The position numbers and the translations under genes are program-made. From Acidobacteriota bacterium (lineage in GTDB: Bacteria; Pseudomonadota; Alphaproteobacteria; Caulobacterales; Hyphomonadaceae): 64,000 nt of DNA. Shown in pieces: positions 39,657 to 47,951 of this stretch. The notes beneath the pieces were generated by a model that did no database searches, was not told the DNA's origin, and saw only the letters and a list, made by a program, of their open reading frames with translations. Within the stretch, counting starts at the first letter, position 1; each line of letters opens with the position of its first letter. Location: the NCBI GenBank assembly GCA_016712445.1, contig JADJRB010000001.1, forward strand, positions 2,108,001-2,172,000, written 5' to 3'.

Positions 39657-41146
39657 TCGCCGCCGCAGACCAGTTCAGCTACACCTTCGCGCGCGAGAAA
39701 GGCCTCGTGTGCCTGCCGGCGCGTGAGGCGCTGACGGTCGCATTCCGGGAAGGCGCCGATCCGAAGTCTTTGCTGGAAGCACGCCGTGTCCTCGGGCGCA
39801 TGTTCGACATCGAAGTCATCACGCGCGAGGCCTACGAACAGGTGCTGTCGGACGTCTTCGCCTCCGCCCAGTCCAATCTCGGCGAGATCGGAGATTCCTT
39901 CTCCGCCGGCGGCGACCTTGCCAGCCTCGTCGAGGAGATCCCGCAGTCGCTTGACGTGCTCGATTCCGGCGACGACGCCCCGGTCATCCGCCTGCTGAAC
40001 GGTATTGTCCACGACGCCGTCGGCCGCCGCGCCTCGGATATCCATATCGAGCCCTTCGACACCTCCCTCTCGATCCGCTACCGGATCGACGGCGACCTGG
40101 TCGACGTCATCTCGCTGCCGCGCAAGCTCGCCGCGCCGGTCGCCAGCCGAATCAAGGTCATGGCCCGTCTCGACATTGCCGAGCGCCGCCTGCCGCAGGA
40201 CGGACGCATCTCGCTGAACGCCGGCGGCCGCTCGTTCGACGTACGCGTTGCGACGCTGCCGACGCGTTTCGGCGAGCGCGTCGTGCTGCGTCTGCTTGAT
40301 GCCCGCAATGTCATCCTCTCGCTCGACCAGCTTGGCATGGACCCGCAGACGCTGGAGCGCTTCGAAGCCGCGCTTCTGCAGCCGAACGGCGTGATCCTCG
40401 TCACCGGCCCCGTCGGCTCCGGCAAGACGACGACGCTCTATGCTACGCTCTCGCGCCTGAAGACGGGCCGGGAAAACATCATGACCCTCGAAGATCCTGT
40501 CGAGTATGGCCTCGCAGGCATCAGCCAGACCCAGATGGATCACCGCGTCGGCCTTTCCTTCGCCTCCGCCCTGCGCTCCATCCTGCGGCAGGACCCGAAC
40601 ATCGTCATGGTCGGCGAGATCCGTGACGCCGAAACCGCCGACGTCGCCTTCGAGTTTGCCTCCACCGGCCGCCTCGCGCTCTCGACCCTGCATACCAACA
40701 GCGCCGCCGGCGCCATCACGCGCCTGCGCGACATGGGCGTCGAGCCTTACCTGTTGTCGTCCACCCTTCGCGCCGTGCTGGCCCAACGTCTCGTTCGACG
40801 CCTGTGTCCGGTCTGCAAACGCCGCCGCTGCGCCACTGAAGCTGAAAAGTCCGGACTCGGACTGCCGCTCGACCGTGACCTTCAGGTCTGCGAAGCCGTC
40901 GGCTGCATGAGCTGCGCCCAGAGCGGCTTCAAGGGCCGCCTCAGCATCTACGAGCTTCTCGTAGCTGACAGCCGCATCCGCCAGATGATCGGCGATAACG
41001 CCCCGGAAGACGCCATTGCCGAGGCCGCCTTCGCCGGCGAGCACCGCCTGATCGAGAACGCCCACCGCTACATCCTTGCCGGCGAGACAACGCCCGGCGA
41101 AGTGATCCGCGTCTGCCGAAGGGAGGACCGCGATGCCGGCGTTTGA
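39653..41146 (+). CDS. gspE: type II secretion ATPase GspE
   Basis: A 497-residue cytoplasmic hexameric ATPase that powers pseudopilus assembly. It has a shortened N1/N2 region, then Walker A GPVGSGKTTT, the Asp box MTLEDPVEY, Walker B VGEIRDAETA and the His box LSTLHTNSA. A zinc-binding domain near residues 384-425 has CPVC at its start and GCMSC at its end, the four-Cys pattern. The frame overlaps gspD by 4 bp and gspF by 14 bp. Confidence 0.96.
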   Translation: MIAAADQFSYTFAREKGLVCLPAREALTVAFREGADPKSLLEARRVLGRMFDIEVITREAYEQVLSDVFASAQSNLGEIGDSFSAGGDLASLVEEIPQSLDVLDSGDDAPVIRLLNGIVHDAVGRRASDIHIEPFDTSLSIRYRIDGDLVDVISLPRKLAAPVASRIKVMARLDIAERRLPQDGRISLNAGGRSFDVRVATLPTRFGERVVLRLLDARNVILSLDQLGMDPQTLERFEAALLQPNGVILVTGPVGSGKTTTLYATLSRLKTGRENIMTLEDPVEYGLAGISQTQMDHRVGLSFASALRSILRQDPNIVMVGEIRDAETADVAFEFASTGRLALSTLHTNSAAGAITRLRDMGVEPYLLSSTLRAVLAQRLVRRLCPVCKRRRCATEAEKSGLGLPLDRDLQVCEAVGCMSCAQSGFKGRLSIYELLVADSRIRQMIGDNAPEDAIAEAAFAGEHRLIENAHRYILAGETTPGEVIRVCRREDRDAGV

Positions 41147-42338
41147 GTATGTCGCCATCGATGCGGGCGGCCGCAAGCAGTCCGGCGTCATCACCGCCGC
41201 GGACGCCCGTCTCGCGCGCCGGGAGTTGCGCCTCAAGGAACTGCTCGCGACCGATATCCGCCCGCTGGCCGAGAAGCGCGCCGGCGCCGCGCCCGCCTGG
41301 GCGCGTATCAGCGAGAAACACCGTGTGCAAATGTTCCGCCAGCTGGCTGCCCTGCTGGAATCCGGCATGCCGGTCGAGCAGGCGCTCACCACGGCCGCTT
41401 CTTCATCGCCGCGCCCCGTCCAGGCCGCGCTGCTCCGGGTTGCCGAAAGCGTGCGGGAAGGCGAGCCGCTCGCCGCCGCTATGCGCACTGCGCCGCAGGT
41501 CTTTCCGGACATCGCCCGCGCCGTCATTTCCGCCGGTGAGGCCTCTGGTCAACTCGCCGCCGTCACCGACCGCCTCGCCACCCAGATGGAGCGCGCGCTC
41601 CAGACCAATTCGAAGATCCGTGCCGCGCTGGTCTATCCCGCTTTCCTTTTCGCCATGGCCGCGCTCATGGTGGTCGCGCTGCTGGTTGTCATCGTGCCGC
41701 GCCTCGTCAGCCAGTTCGAAGTCCACGGCTCTGAGCTCCCGCCGCTCACCCGCGCTGTCATCGCACTGTCCGATGCCGTGCGCACGGGTTGGCCGTTGAT
41801 CGTGCTGGCTATCGTCGCCGCCACCTTTCTCTTCCGCCAGCTCTGGAAAAGCCGGGCAGGGCGCCTCGCGCGCGACGCCGCCTTGCTCCGTCTACCGATC
41901 ATCGGCGCGCTGATCCGCGATGTTGCCGCTGCGCGCTTCGCCCGCGTCTTCGCCATCCTGTCGACCTCCGGCGCAACCGTCATCGAATCCCTCAACGCCG
42001 CAAATGCCGCCGCCGGCAACGCGGTGATTGCCGAAGCGGGGCAGGCCGCCGCCCGCAAGATCCGGGCAGGGGGCTCGCTCGCTGCGGCCCTGCGCGAATC
42101 CGGCGACTTCCCGCCGATGCTCTGCCACATGGCGCTCAGCGGCGAGGCTGGCCGCAACATCGGCGGCATGCTGCAACGCGCCGCTGACTATCTCGAGCGC
42201 GAGTTCGAGACGAAGACCCAGACCTTCCTGTCCTTGCTGGAGCCCGTCGTGATCCTCCTGCTCGGCCTGTTCATCGGCACGATCGTCCTCGCGGTCATGC
42301 TGCCGATCATCCAGCTCAACACCCTTGTGGCCCAATAG
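41133..42338 (+). CDS. gspF: type II secretion platform protein GspF
   Basis: A 401-residue inner-membrane protein with two homologous GspF domains (residues about 65-190 and 268-390). Each begins with the motif FRQLAALLESGMPVEQAL or FARVFAILSTSGATVIESL. Three membrane helices are visible: about 165-190, 215-235 and 365-395. It couples ATPase GspE to pseudopilin extraction. The gene starts inside gspE by 14 bp and is followed after 8 bp by gspG, whose GGAGG site lies in the gap. Confidence 0.95.
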   Translation: MPAFEYVAIDAGGRKQSGVITAADARLARRELRLKELLATDIRPLAEKRAGAAPAWARISEKHRVQMFRQLAALLESGMPVEQALTTAASSSPRPVQAALLRVAESVREGEPLAAAMRTAPQVFPDIARAVISAGEASGQLAAVTDRLATQMERALQTNSKIRAALVYPAFLFAMAALMVVALLVVIVPRLVSQFEVHGSELPPLTRAVIALSDAVRTGWPLIVLAIVAATFLFRQLWKSRAGRLARDAALLRLPIIGALIRDVAAARFARVFAILSTSGATVIESLNAANAAAGNAVIAEAGQAAARKIRAGGSLAAALRESGDFPPMLCHMALSGEAGRNIGGMLQRAADYLEREFETKTQTFLSLLEPVVILLLGLFIGTIVLAVMLPIIQLNTLVAQ

Positions 42339-42346
42339 GAGGCAGC

Positions 42347-42796
42347 ATGCGCCCGACCATCAAACCGTCTCTGACCAAGCGCCGCGCCGAAGTTGGTTTC
42401 TCGCTGATCGAGCTGATGGTGGTGATCCTCATCATGGGCCTCCTCGCCACCACGATCCTCGTGACGCTTGCACCCGTCGGCGACCAGTCGCGCACCACGA
42501 AAGCGCAGGCGGACATCGCCTCCCTCGAAAGCGCGCTCGAAATGTACAATCTCGACATGTCGCGCTATCCCGCGCCGGAAGTCGGCCTTGCCGCCCTCCG
42601 TCAGCCCCCGGCCGGCGCCGACGCCGCAAGCTACCGACCCGGCGGTTACATCAAGCGCCTTCGCAACGACCCCTGGGGAAATCCCTATCAGTACGCCGCG
42701 CCCGGTCCGCGCTCCGCCTCGGCCTATGACCTGTTCTCTTCGGGCCCCGATGGTCAGGCTGGCAACGCCGACGATATCGGCAACTGGGGCGAATGA
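42347..42796 (+). CDS. gspG: type II secretion major pseudopilin GspG
   Basis: A 149-residue prepilin. After a 16-residue basic leader, prepilin peptidase should cut before the N-methyl-Phe of G|FSLIELMVVILIMGLLATTI, with the conserved Glu5. The periplasmic domain has the major-pseudopilin features DPWGNPYQY and the C-terminal calcium loop GPDGQAGNADDIGNW. It forms the body of the pseudopilus. The leader is longer than usual. Its stop overlaps the start of gspH by 4 bp. Confidence 0.96.
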   Translation: MRPTIKPSLTKRRAEVGFSLIELMVVILIMGLLATTILVTLAPVGDQSRTTKAQADIASLESALEMYNLDMSRYPAPEVGLAALRQPPAGADAASYRPGGYIKRLRNDPWGNPYQYAAPGPRSASAYDLFSSGPDGQAGNADDIGNWGE

Positions 42797-43257
42797 TGCT
42801 TCCGGGACGCCATCCTCCGTCTACGGCAGAAGCCGGCTTCTCGCTCGTCGAGTTGCTTGTGGCGATGCTCGTCAGCACGTTGGTGGCGACCGGCATCGTG
42901 ATGAATCTCGACTTCACCCGCGCCGCCGCCAGCGATCCCGCCGGCACGCTTACACAGGCCGCCGCCCGCCTGCGCCAGGACGCCGTCACGCAGGGCCGCA
43001 TCCTCGCGCTGCAGGCGGGCGACGGCGCCCTCCACCGGCTCGTCTGGAAAGCTGGCGAATGGACCACCGATCCGCACACGCCGCCGGTCACGCTGGAAGG
43101 CCTGCGCAATGCCGCCCGCAGCCGCAGTGACGTCCCTTCGCTCGTCGCCTCACCCACAGGCATCCTTGAAGGGGCTGGTTTTCTGGTCGACACGCCGTCC
43201 GCAACCCTCCGCCTCGTCATTGCGCGGGATGGCACCCGGCTGGAGCGCGCCGGATGA
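42793..43257 (+). CDS. gspH: type II secretion minor pseudopilin GspH
   Basis: A 154-residue prepilin-like protein with leader MMLPGRHPPSTAEAG followed by FSLVELLVAMLVSTLVATGIV, including Glu5. The globular part has the LTQAAARLRQDAVTQGRILAL stretch typical of GspH. Position between gspG and gspI supports the call. Overlaps both neighbours by 4 bp. Confidence 0.88.
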   Translation: MMLPGRHPPSTAEAGFSLVELLVAMLVSTLVATGIVMNLDFTRAAASDPAGTLTQAAARLRQDAVTQGRILALQAGDGALHRLVWKAGEWTTDPHTPPVTLEGLRNAARSRSDVPSLVASPTGILEGAGFLVDTPSATLRLVIARDGTRLERAG

Positions 43258-43607
43258 ACGCGCGCGGCTTCTCCCTCGTCGAAGTGCTCGTGGCGCTGGC
43301 TGTCTTCGCCGTTGCTGCGATCTCGCTGTCAGAGCTCGCGCCCACATCGGTCTCCGCCAGCGCGCATGCCGAGCGGAAGTTGCTGGCCGAGATCGAGGCG
43401 AACAATCTCCTGTTCCGGGCCGTCAACGATCCCGCCTTTTCCGAAACGAAGGGGCGCTCGATCCAGGGCAAGGCCGAACTAGACTGGCGCCTCGCCGTTG
43501 CGCCGTCGCCGCTCGCTGGCCTCAACCTCATCACCGTCGAAGTCGCCTCGGCCGAAACCGGGCAGGTGCTTGCGCGCCAGTCCACCGCGCTCCGGAGCGA
43601 ACGATGA
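43254..43607 (+). CDS. gspI: type II secretion minor pseudopilin GspI
   Basis: A 117-residue minor pseudopilin, typical GspI length. The short leader MNARG precedes FSLVEVLVALAVFAVAAISL with Glu5. The C-terminal domain carries the family-like segment AEIEANNLLFRAVND. In other systems GspI, J and K form the tip complex that starts the pseudopilus. Start and stop overlap with gspH and gspJ by 4 bp. Confidence 0.9.
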   Translation: MNARGFSLVEVLVALAVFAVAAISLSELAPTSVSASAHAERKLLAEIEANNLLFRAVNDPAFSETKGRSIQGKAELDWRLAVAPSPLAGLNLITVEVASAETGQVLARQSTALRSER

Positions 43608-44182
43608 GCGCGGGGTTCAGTCTCCTCGAAGTGCTCGTCGCGCTCGCCCTCTCGGCGATGATCGCGGTGGCCGGCGGCGCCGTGCTCCACCAGACCCTGC
43701 TCGCCGGCGACGCCGCCGAGGCGTCCGCCGCGCGCAGCCAGTCGCTCGCCTCCGCTTACACCCTGATCCGCCGCGACTTCACCGCCGCGGCCGCCTCCGG
43801 GCCCATCGGTAGCGAGAGCAGCGCCAAGTCACTTGAAGTCGAACGCACCCCGCAGGGCTGGCGCGCCGCCTTCGTCGCCGGCGGCTTTGACAACCCCGGC
43901 GAAGCCTTCGCCCGCGGCGATGTTCAGTACATCGAATACGCCTGCGAAGACGGCACCTTCGCGCGCTCTGTCTGGCCGTCCGCCCTTCCGCAGACGCACG
44001 AACCCGCCCTGCGCGAGGAACTCCTCTCCGGCCTCAAGGCTTGCGCCCTGAAGGTCGCCGCAGGCAGCGAGCTGCAAGACATCCCCGGCGTCCGCACGAG
44101 GCTTGATGCGAGGTTGATCGAATTGCAGTTCGACCGCGGCGGCCGCGGTGTCGTCTCCATCCTCGTAGGTGCGCGCGGATGA
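43604..44182 (+). CDS. gspJ: type II secretion minor pseudopilin GspJ
   Basis: A 192-residue minor pseudopilin. MSAG is the leader and FSLLEVLVALALSAMIAVAG the N-terminal helix with Glu5. The next segment SAYTLIRRDFTAAAAS matches GspJ, which usually has an arginine-rich helix here. The ATG at 43604 overlaps the gspI stop (ATGA). An in-frame extension far upstream reads through gspH and gspI and was rejected because it would bury the prepilin signal. Overlaps gspK by 4 bp. Confidence 0.9.
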   Translation: MSAGFSLLEVLVALALSAMIAVAGGAVLHQTLLAGDAAEASAARSQSLASAYTLIRRDFTAAAASGPIGSESSAKSLEVERTPQGWRAAFVAGGFDNPGEAFARGDVQYIEYACEDGTFARSVWPSALPQTHEPALREELLSGLKACALKVAAGSELQDIPGVRTRLDARLIELQFDRGGRGVVSILVGARG

Positions 44183-45117
44183 GCCGTCGCTTGGTCCCCC
44201 ATTCTTCCGAGCGCGGCGCAACGCTGCTCACGGTGCTGTTCATCGCGTTCCTGATGTCGGCCGCTGCCCTTGCCACGACCCAGGCTGTCACCGGCATGAT
44301 TGCCTCGGTGCGCAGCACGCACGGCTCGCAGGAGGCTAGCTGGCTGGCGCTGGCCGCCGCCGAAACCGCCGCCTCCGCGCTCGAGCAGTTTCGCGCCCAG
44401 TCCGCAGACGGCGTGCCGCCCGACGCCGACATCGCGCTTCCGTCCGGCAAGGCGCAGGTGCATTTCGCGGACGCGACGAACTGTTTCAACATCAACGCCC
44501 TCGTCGCTGCCGGCGCGTCCGAACCGGATGCCGGCGCGCTGGCGGCCAATGAGGACGCCTTCCGCCGCTTGCTGACGGCCGCCGGCCTCACCGGGACGGA
44601 CGCTGAAGCGCTGACGCGCCAGACCGCCGCCTGGATCGCCGCGCAGAAGCGCGATCCCGCCGCGCGCGGTAGCTGGCCCGGCTTCCGTTCGCCCGGCGAA
44701 CTCGGCGCCATCGAGGGCTTTGAGCCGGACGTCCGGCTGCGGCTCGCACCGCTGCTTTGCGCGCGCCAGCCCGGCCTTGCCGGACCGGTCAACATCAACA
44801 CGCTGACACGCGACGAACTGCCGGTCCTCGCTGCGCTATTGTCGGACGGCGCGGAGACCGGGCCGCTTGCCGGCCTAGTCGAGCTGCGCCCTGCCGGCGG
44901 CTGGCTGACGGTAGATGAGTTCATCCTTGGGCTGACGGAACGCGGTATCGGTTTGCCGGAGTCGTCTGCGAGCCTGCTGCGAACGGCGCCGCAGGCTTTC
45001 CGCGCCCGCGTCCTGATCGAGGCGGCTGGCCGCAAGATGATCGTCGAGGCGGAATTGCAGCCGCAGGCGGATGGCCGTGTCCGCGCGTCGCAGCCCCGCT
45101 GGGAGGTGCTTCAATGA
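44179..45117 (+). CDS. gspK: type II secretion minor pseudopilin GspK
   Basis: A 312-residue protein, the largest pseudopilin. The leader MSRRLVPHSSERG precedes ATLLTVLFIAFLMSAAALAT; position 5 is not Glu, as expected for GspK, which caps the pseudopilus tip. The alpha domain contains CFNINALV and FRRLLTAAGL, and a second helical part holds VNINTLTRDELPVLAAL, the helix-hairpin-helix of the family. It overlaps gspJ and gspL by 4 bp. Confidence 0.92.
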   Translation: MSRRLVPHSSERGATLLTVLFIAFLMSAAALATTQAVTGMIASVRSTHGSQEASWLALAAAETAASALEQFRAQSADGVPPDADIALPSGKAQVHFADATNCFNINALVAAGASEPDAGALAANEDAFRRLLTAAGLTGTDAEALTRQTAAWIAAQKRDPAARGSWPGFRSPGELGAIEGFEPDVRLRLAPLLCARQPGLAGPVNINTLTRDELPVLAALLSDGAETGPLAGLVELRPAGGWLTVDEFILGLTERGIGLPESSASLLRTAPQAFRARVLIEAAGRKMIVEAELQPQADGRVRASQPRWEVLQ

Positions 45118-46202
45118 GCCGGACGCTGTTTGCCCTCATGCCGGAAGAAGGTGAGCCCTGGGCTTGCGTCCAGCGGCTTCCTGCAGGGCGCTTCGAACCC
45201 GTCGAGGCGCCGCAGCCGCGCGACCGCGTCATCGTGTTCGTGCCCGCCGAGGACGTCATCGCCGCGCCGCTCCGCTTCGGCGGGCAGTTGCCGGAAGGCA
45301 ATCCGGAAGCCGCCACCTTCGCCATCGAAGACGAGCTCGCCGAACCGCCCGAACAGGTTCACACGGTCGTCTCCGCGCCGCTCGGGGCCGGCGCGCCGCG
45401 CATGGCCTTTGCCGCCTCGCGCGCCACGATGGAAGCCTGGACGGGCGCCGCGCGCACCCTTCCGGGTACGGTGCTTCTCGTTCCGCCCCAGTCGTTGTTC
45501 ACACCGTCCTCTTCGCCCGTAATCTGCGGGCCGGTCTGCCTTGGCTGGTCGGTCGATCGCCCTGTTGCCGCCGACATGGCCTTTCCGCCCGACGCACGCG
45601 CGGTGCTGGTGCCCGGCAGCGAAACGGCGCCGCGCGTTTCCGATCCGTTGTCCTGGCTCGCAAACCTGGCGCTGCAGCAGGCACGCCTCGTGGACCTTCG
45701 AACCGGCCGGTACGGCGCGCGCGCGGCAACCGGCGCGGCGCTGAAGCCCTGGCGTGTCGCCGCCGCGCTCGCAGTCACCGTGGGCGCCGTCTCGATCTTG
45801 AACCTCATCCTGTCGCTGAACGCTGCCGAAGCGCTGGACACACGGCTGCGCGCCCGCGCCGCCGCTGACTATGCGGCAATCCATCCCGGCGCCGTCCTGC
45901 CCGCCACTCTGGCCGAGGCAGTCGCGCTTGACCCGCAAGGCGCCCGTGCAGCCGGCTTCCGCGAACTCGCGGCCCGGCTCTATGCATCGGTAGAAGCCTC
46001 CGGCGGCCGTGTGCGGATCAAATCCATGCGCTACGAAGCGGCAAGCGGACAGCTGCAGGCAAAGTTGATCCTGCGCGACGTGCAGGCCGGCGACGAGATC
46101 GCCGCGTCCCTGAAGTCCGCCAGTCCCGGCTTCCGGCAGGAGCAATTCACCGCCGAAGGTGGCCTGTTCGAGATGGACATCACGCTGGGAGCCATGCCGT
46201 GA
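45114..46202 (+). CDS. gspL: type II secretion inner-membrane protein GspL
   Basis: A 362-residue protein. The N-terminal cytoplasmic actin-like domain (about residues 1-205) binds GspE in known systems; a membrane helix (PWRVAAALAVTVGAVSILNLILSL, about 212-235) leads to a periplasmic ferredoxin-like domain (VRIKSMRYEAASGQLQAKLILRDV). This layout and the position before gspM identify it, although sequence conservation in the family is low. Overlaps gspK and gspM by 4 bp. Confidence 0.88.
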   Translation: MSRTLFALMPEEGEPWACVQRLPAGRFEPVEAPQPRDRVIVFVPAEDVIAAPLRFGGQLPEGNPEAATFAIEDELAEPPEQVHTVVSAPLGAGAPRMAFAASRATMEAWTGAARTLPGTVLLVPPQSLFTPSSSPVICGPVCLGWSVDRPVAADMAFPPDARAVLVPGSETAPRVSDPLSWLANLALQQARLVDLRTGRYGARAATGAALKPWRVAAALAVTVGAVSILNLILSLNAAEALDTRLRARAAADYAAIHPGAVLPATLAEAVALDPQGARAAGFRELAARLYASVEASGGRVRIKSMRYEAASGQLQAKLILRDVQAGDEIAASLKSASPGFRQEQFTAEGGLFEMDITLGAMP

Positions 46203-46654
46203 ACCTGATGCCTTCATCTGTTACCCGCCGCGATCTGATCGCGCTCGGCGCGTTAGCTGCCGTTGCGCTCGCCTGTCTCCTGGCCATAAACATCATTCCC
46301 TCGCTCCGGCTCGATCTTGCGGCGGCGCGCAGCCGCCTCGCCGACGCCTCGGCGCTTCTGGAATGGTCCGCACAAGGAGCGACGGGCACTTCGTCTTCCG
46401 TGGTGCAGCCGGTTCCCGCCGAACAACGCAGCCAGAAACTCATCGACCTTGCCAACCGGACCGGCCTGCCGGTTTCGCGCCTCCAGAACACCGAGCGCGG
46501 CATCGTCATCCAGTTCGACAAGGTGAGCGCCCAGGCGCTGTTCGTCTGGCTGGCTGAAGCCGAGCGCGACGCGGGCCTCGTGCCCACCGAGGCCGTCATC
46601 GAATCCGAAGCCGATGGCCGGATCACCGCCAGCCTGTCATTCGCGGGGGGCTGA
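46199..46654 (+). CDS. gspM: type II secretion inner-membrane protein GspM
   Basis: A 151-residue protein with one membrane helix (RRDLIALGALAAVALACLLAINII, about 10-33) and a periplasmic domain whose strand pattern (GLPVSRLQNTERGIVIQFDKVSAQALFVWLAEAE) matches GspM, the partner of GspL. The start is GTG at 46199 overlapping the gspL stop; an ATG at 46208 is an alternative. Two bases separate it from gspN. Confidence 0.85.
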   Translation: MNLMPSSVTRRDLIALGALAAVALACLLAINIIPSLRLDLAAARSRLADASALLEWSAQGATGTSSSVVQPVPAEQRSQKLIDLANRTGLPVSRLQNTERGIVIQFDKVSAQALFVWLAEAERDAGLVPTEAVIESEADGRITASLSFAGG

Positions 46655-46656
46655 TC

Positions 46657-47385
46657 ATGCGTCTCACGGTCTCCGCCATCGTCTTTTCGCTCGCTGCTTT
46701 CGTGGCCGCGCTCGTCTGGTTCATGCCGATGTCTGCGGCGCTGCGCTTGTCCGGCCTGTCAGGGCAGGGCGTGTCCTGGTCGCAGGCGCTGGGCCGCGCT
46801 GTTGACGGCGACATTGTCGGCGCGGCCTGGCAGGGCTGGCGCATCGGACAGGTCTCGGTGCGCGCCGACCTTCTGAGAGGGTTGCAAGCCGGCCCGCCGC
46901 TCGTGGCCGACTGGTCCGGCCCGTCGAGTGATGGTTTCGCCCGCATCGGCCTGGGCCCCGGCGGCGCGGCGTTTTCCGGCCTCGAAGCGCGCCTTCGCCT
47001 GCCGGCGCGCCGCATCGCCGGCTTCGGCCTTGAAGTGCCCGCCTCGTCCCTGCGCCTGCAGGATGGCCGCTTCATTCTGGCGAACGGCGCCTGCCAGTCC
47101 GGCGAAGCCGCCGCCGCATCGGACGCAGCCCGCAAGCTCGGGCAGGCCGCCGGGCTCGGCTGGCCGGCGCTGACCGGCACGCTGCGCTGCGAGGCAGGCG
47201 CCTGGTCACTCCACCTGACCGGCACGTCGGAAGCCGGCGCCGTCTTCACGCTTGACGCGGCCCGGCGAGGCCCAACCCGCATCCGCATAGAGCAGCTGGA
47301 TCCCGCCACGGCCCAGGCGCTCGCCTTCGCCGGCCTCGAAACCGCCAGCGGCCAGGTCTCCATAGAAATTCCTTACACTGAGTAG
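46657..47385 (+). CDS. gspN: type II secretion protein GspN
   Basis: A 242-residue protein with one N-terminal membrane helix (VSAIVFSLAAFVAALVWFMPMSAALRL). A long periplasmic beta-rich part resembles GspN: VSWSQALGRAVDGDIVGAAWQGWRIGQVSVRADL, ending TASGQVSIEIPYTE. GspN is present in only some T2SS clusters, and its role is unclear. It follows gspM by 2 bp and precedes the terminal lipoprotein gene by 4 bp. Confidence 0.8.
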   Translation: MRLTVSAIVFSLAAFVAALVWFMPMSAALRLSGLSGQGVSWSQALGRAVDGDIVGAAWQGWRIGQVSVRADLLRGLQAGPPLVADWSGPSSDGFARIGLGPGGAAFSGLEARLRLPARRIAGFGLEVPASSLRLQDGRFILANGACQSGEAAAASDAARKLGQAAGLGWPALTGTLRCEAGAWSLHLTGTSEAGAVFTLDAARRGPTRIRIEQLDPATAQALAFAGLETASGQVSIEIPYTE

Positions 47386-47389
47386 TTCC

Positions 47390-47902
47390 ATGACCCGCAC
47401 CCAGATGCTTTCCCTCTTCGCCGCCGCCATGCTCTCCGCCTGTGCCGCCGCACCGCCGTCCCCCGCGCCGCCCGCACCAGCGTCGGCCTCGGTGCCCGCC
47501 TTCGACGGGCTCGCCAGCCTTCCGGCCCAGAACCTGCGGGCAGGCGAGTGCGGTCTCTTTCTGTGGACCGTCAGTGCGCCGCGCGCGCTGGTCCTGTTCA
47601 CGAAAGCCGGCAGCAACACGGCGGACGCCTCGCTGCCCGGCGGCGCGCAGACGCTCACGCTCGCTCGCCAGTCCGGCGACCTGTTCGCGCAGTTCATGAC
47701 CCGTCTCGACTATGCCGCGCCGGATGGCGGTAAGGTGCATGTCGCGCTTGAGCCGGGCGAGCGCATCGAAGGCGGCCAGCGCACGCGCGCGGCACAGGTG
47801 ACAATCGTCACGCCGGACGGCTGGGAAACGCTTGTCCCCGCGGCTGGCCTTGCGGCCTGCCTCCCGGGGACGACCCGGCCTGACCTACAAAAAACCCAAT
47901 GA
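47390..47902 (+). CDS. small lipoprotein closing the secretion operon (pilotin candidate)
   Basis: A 170-residue lipoprotein. The signal MTRTQMLSLFAAAMLSAC has lipobox LSAC (Cys18), then an Ala/Pro linker and a beta-rich domain starting at LRAGECGLFLWTV. Two more cysteines (GECG and GLAACLPG) could form a disulfide. It begins 4 bp after gspN, so it is almost certainly in the same operon. T2SS secretins often need a lipoprotein pilotin (GspS/AspS/PulS), and this is the only candidate here, but I see no clear match to those families and its strand-rich look differs from helical GspS. Function inferred from position only. Confidence 0.7.
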   Translation: MTRTQMLSLFAAAMLSACAAAPPSPAPPAPASASVPAFDGLASLPAQNLRAGECGLFLWTVSAPRALVLFTKAGSNTADASLPGGAQTLTLARQSGDLFAQFMTRLDYAAPDGGKVHVALEPGERIEGGQRTRAAQVTIVTPDGWETLVPAAGLAACLPGTTRPDLQKTQ

Positions 47903-47915
47903 AAACTGTAGGTTA

Positions 47916-47944
47916 TTGACATGAAAGTGTGACAGACGTACTGT
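47916..47944 (+). promoter_or_regulatory. sigma70-like promoter of the CAP-domain gene
   Basis: TTGACA (47916-47921), a 17-bp spacer and TACTGT (47939-47944) give a good housekeeping promoter. Transcription would start near 47950-47952, almost on the ATG at 47952, predicting a leaderless or nearly leaderless mRNA. No ribosome-binding site is present, which agrees. Confidence 0.55.
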
Positions 47945-47948
47945 CACA
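47928..47948. promoter_or_regulatory. operator candidate TGTGACAG - 5 nt - CTGTCACA
   Basis: A perfect 8-5-8 inverted repeat covers the spacer and the -10 region of the promoter above. A dimer bound here would block RNA polymerase. The binding protein is unknown; the HTH protein at 36367 is one local candidate only. Confidence 0.6.
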
Positions 47949-47951
47949 GGC

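Noticed and set aside
39557..41527. 656-codon open frame on the minus strand
   Set aside because: It is antisense to gspE and parts of gspD and gspF, whose motifs and overlaps leave no doubt about the real strand.
43109..44182. a longer gspJ starting at 43109
   Set aside because: The open frame continues upstream through gspH and gspI, but only the ATG at 43604 gives a prepilin leader followed directly by FSLLEVLVAL.
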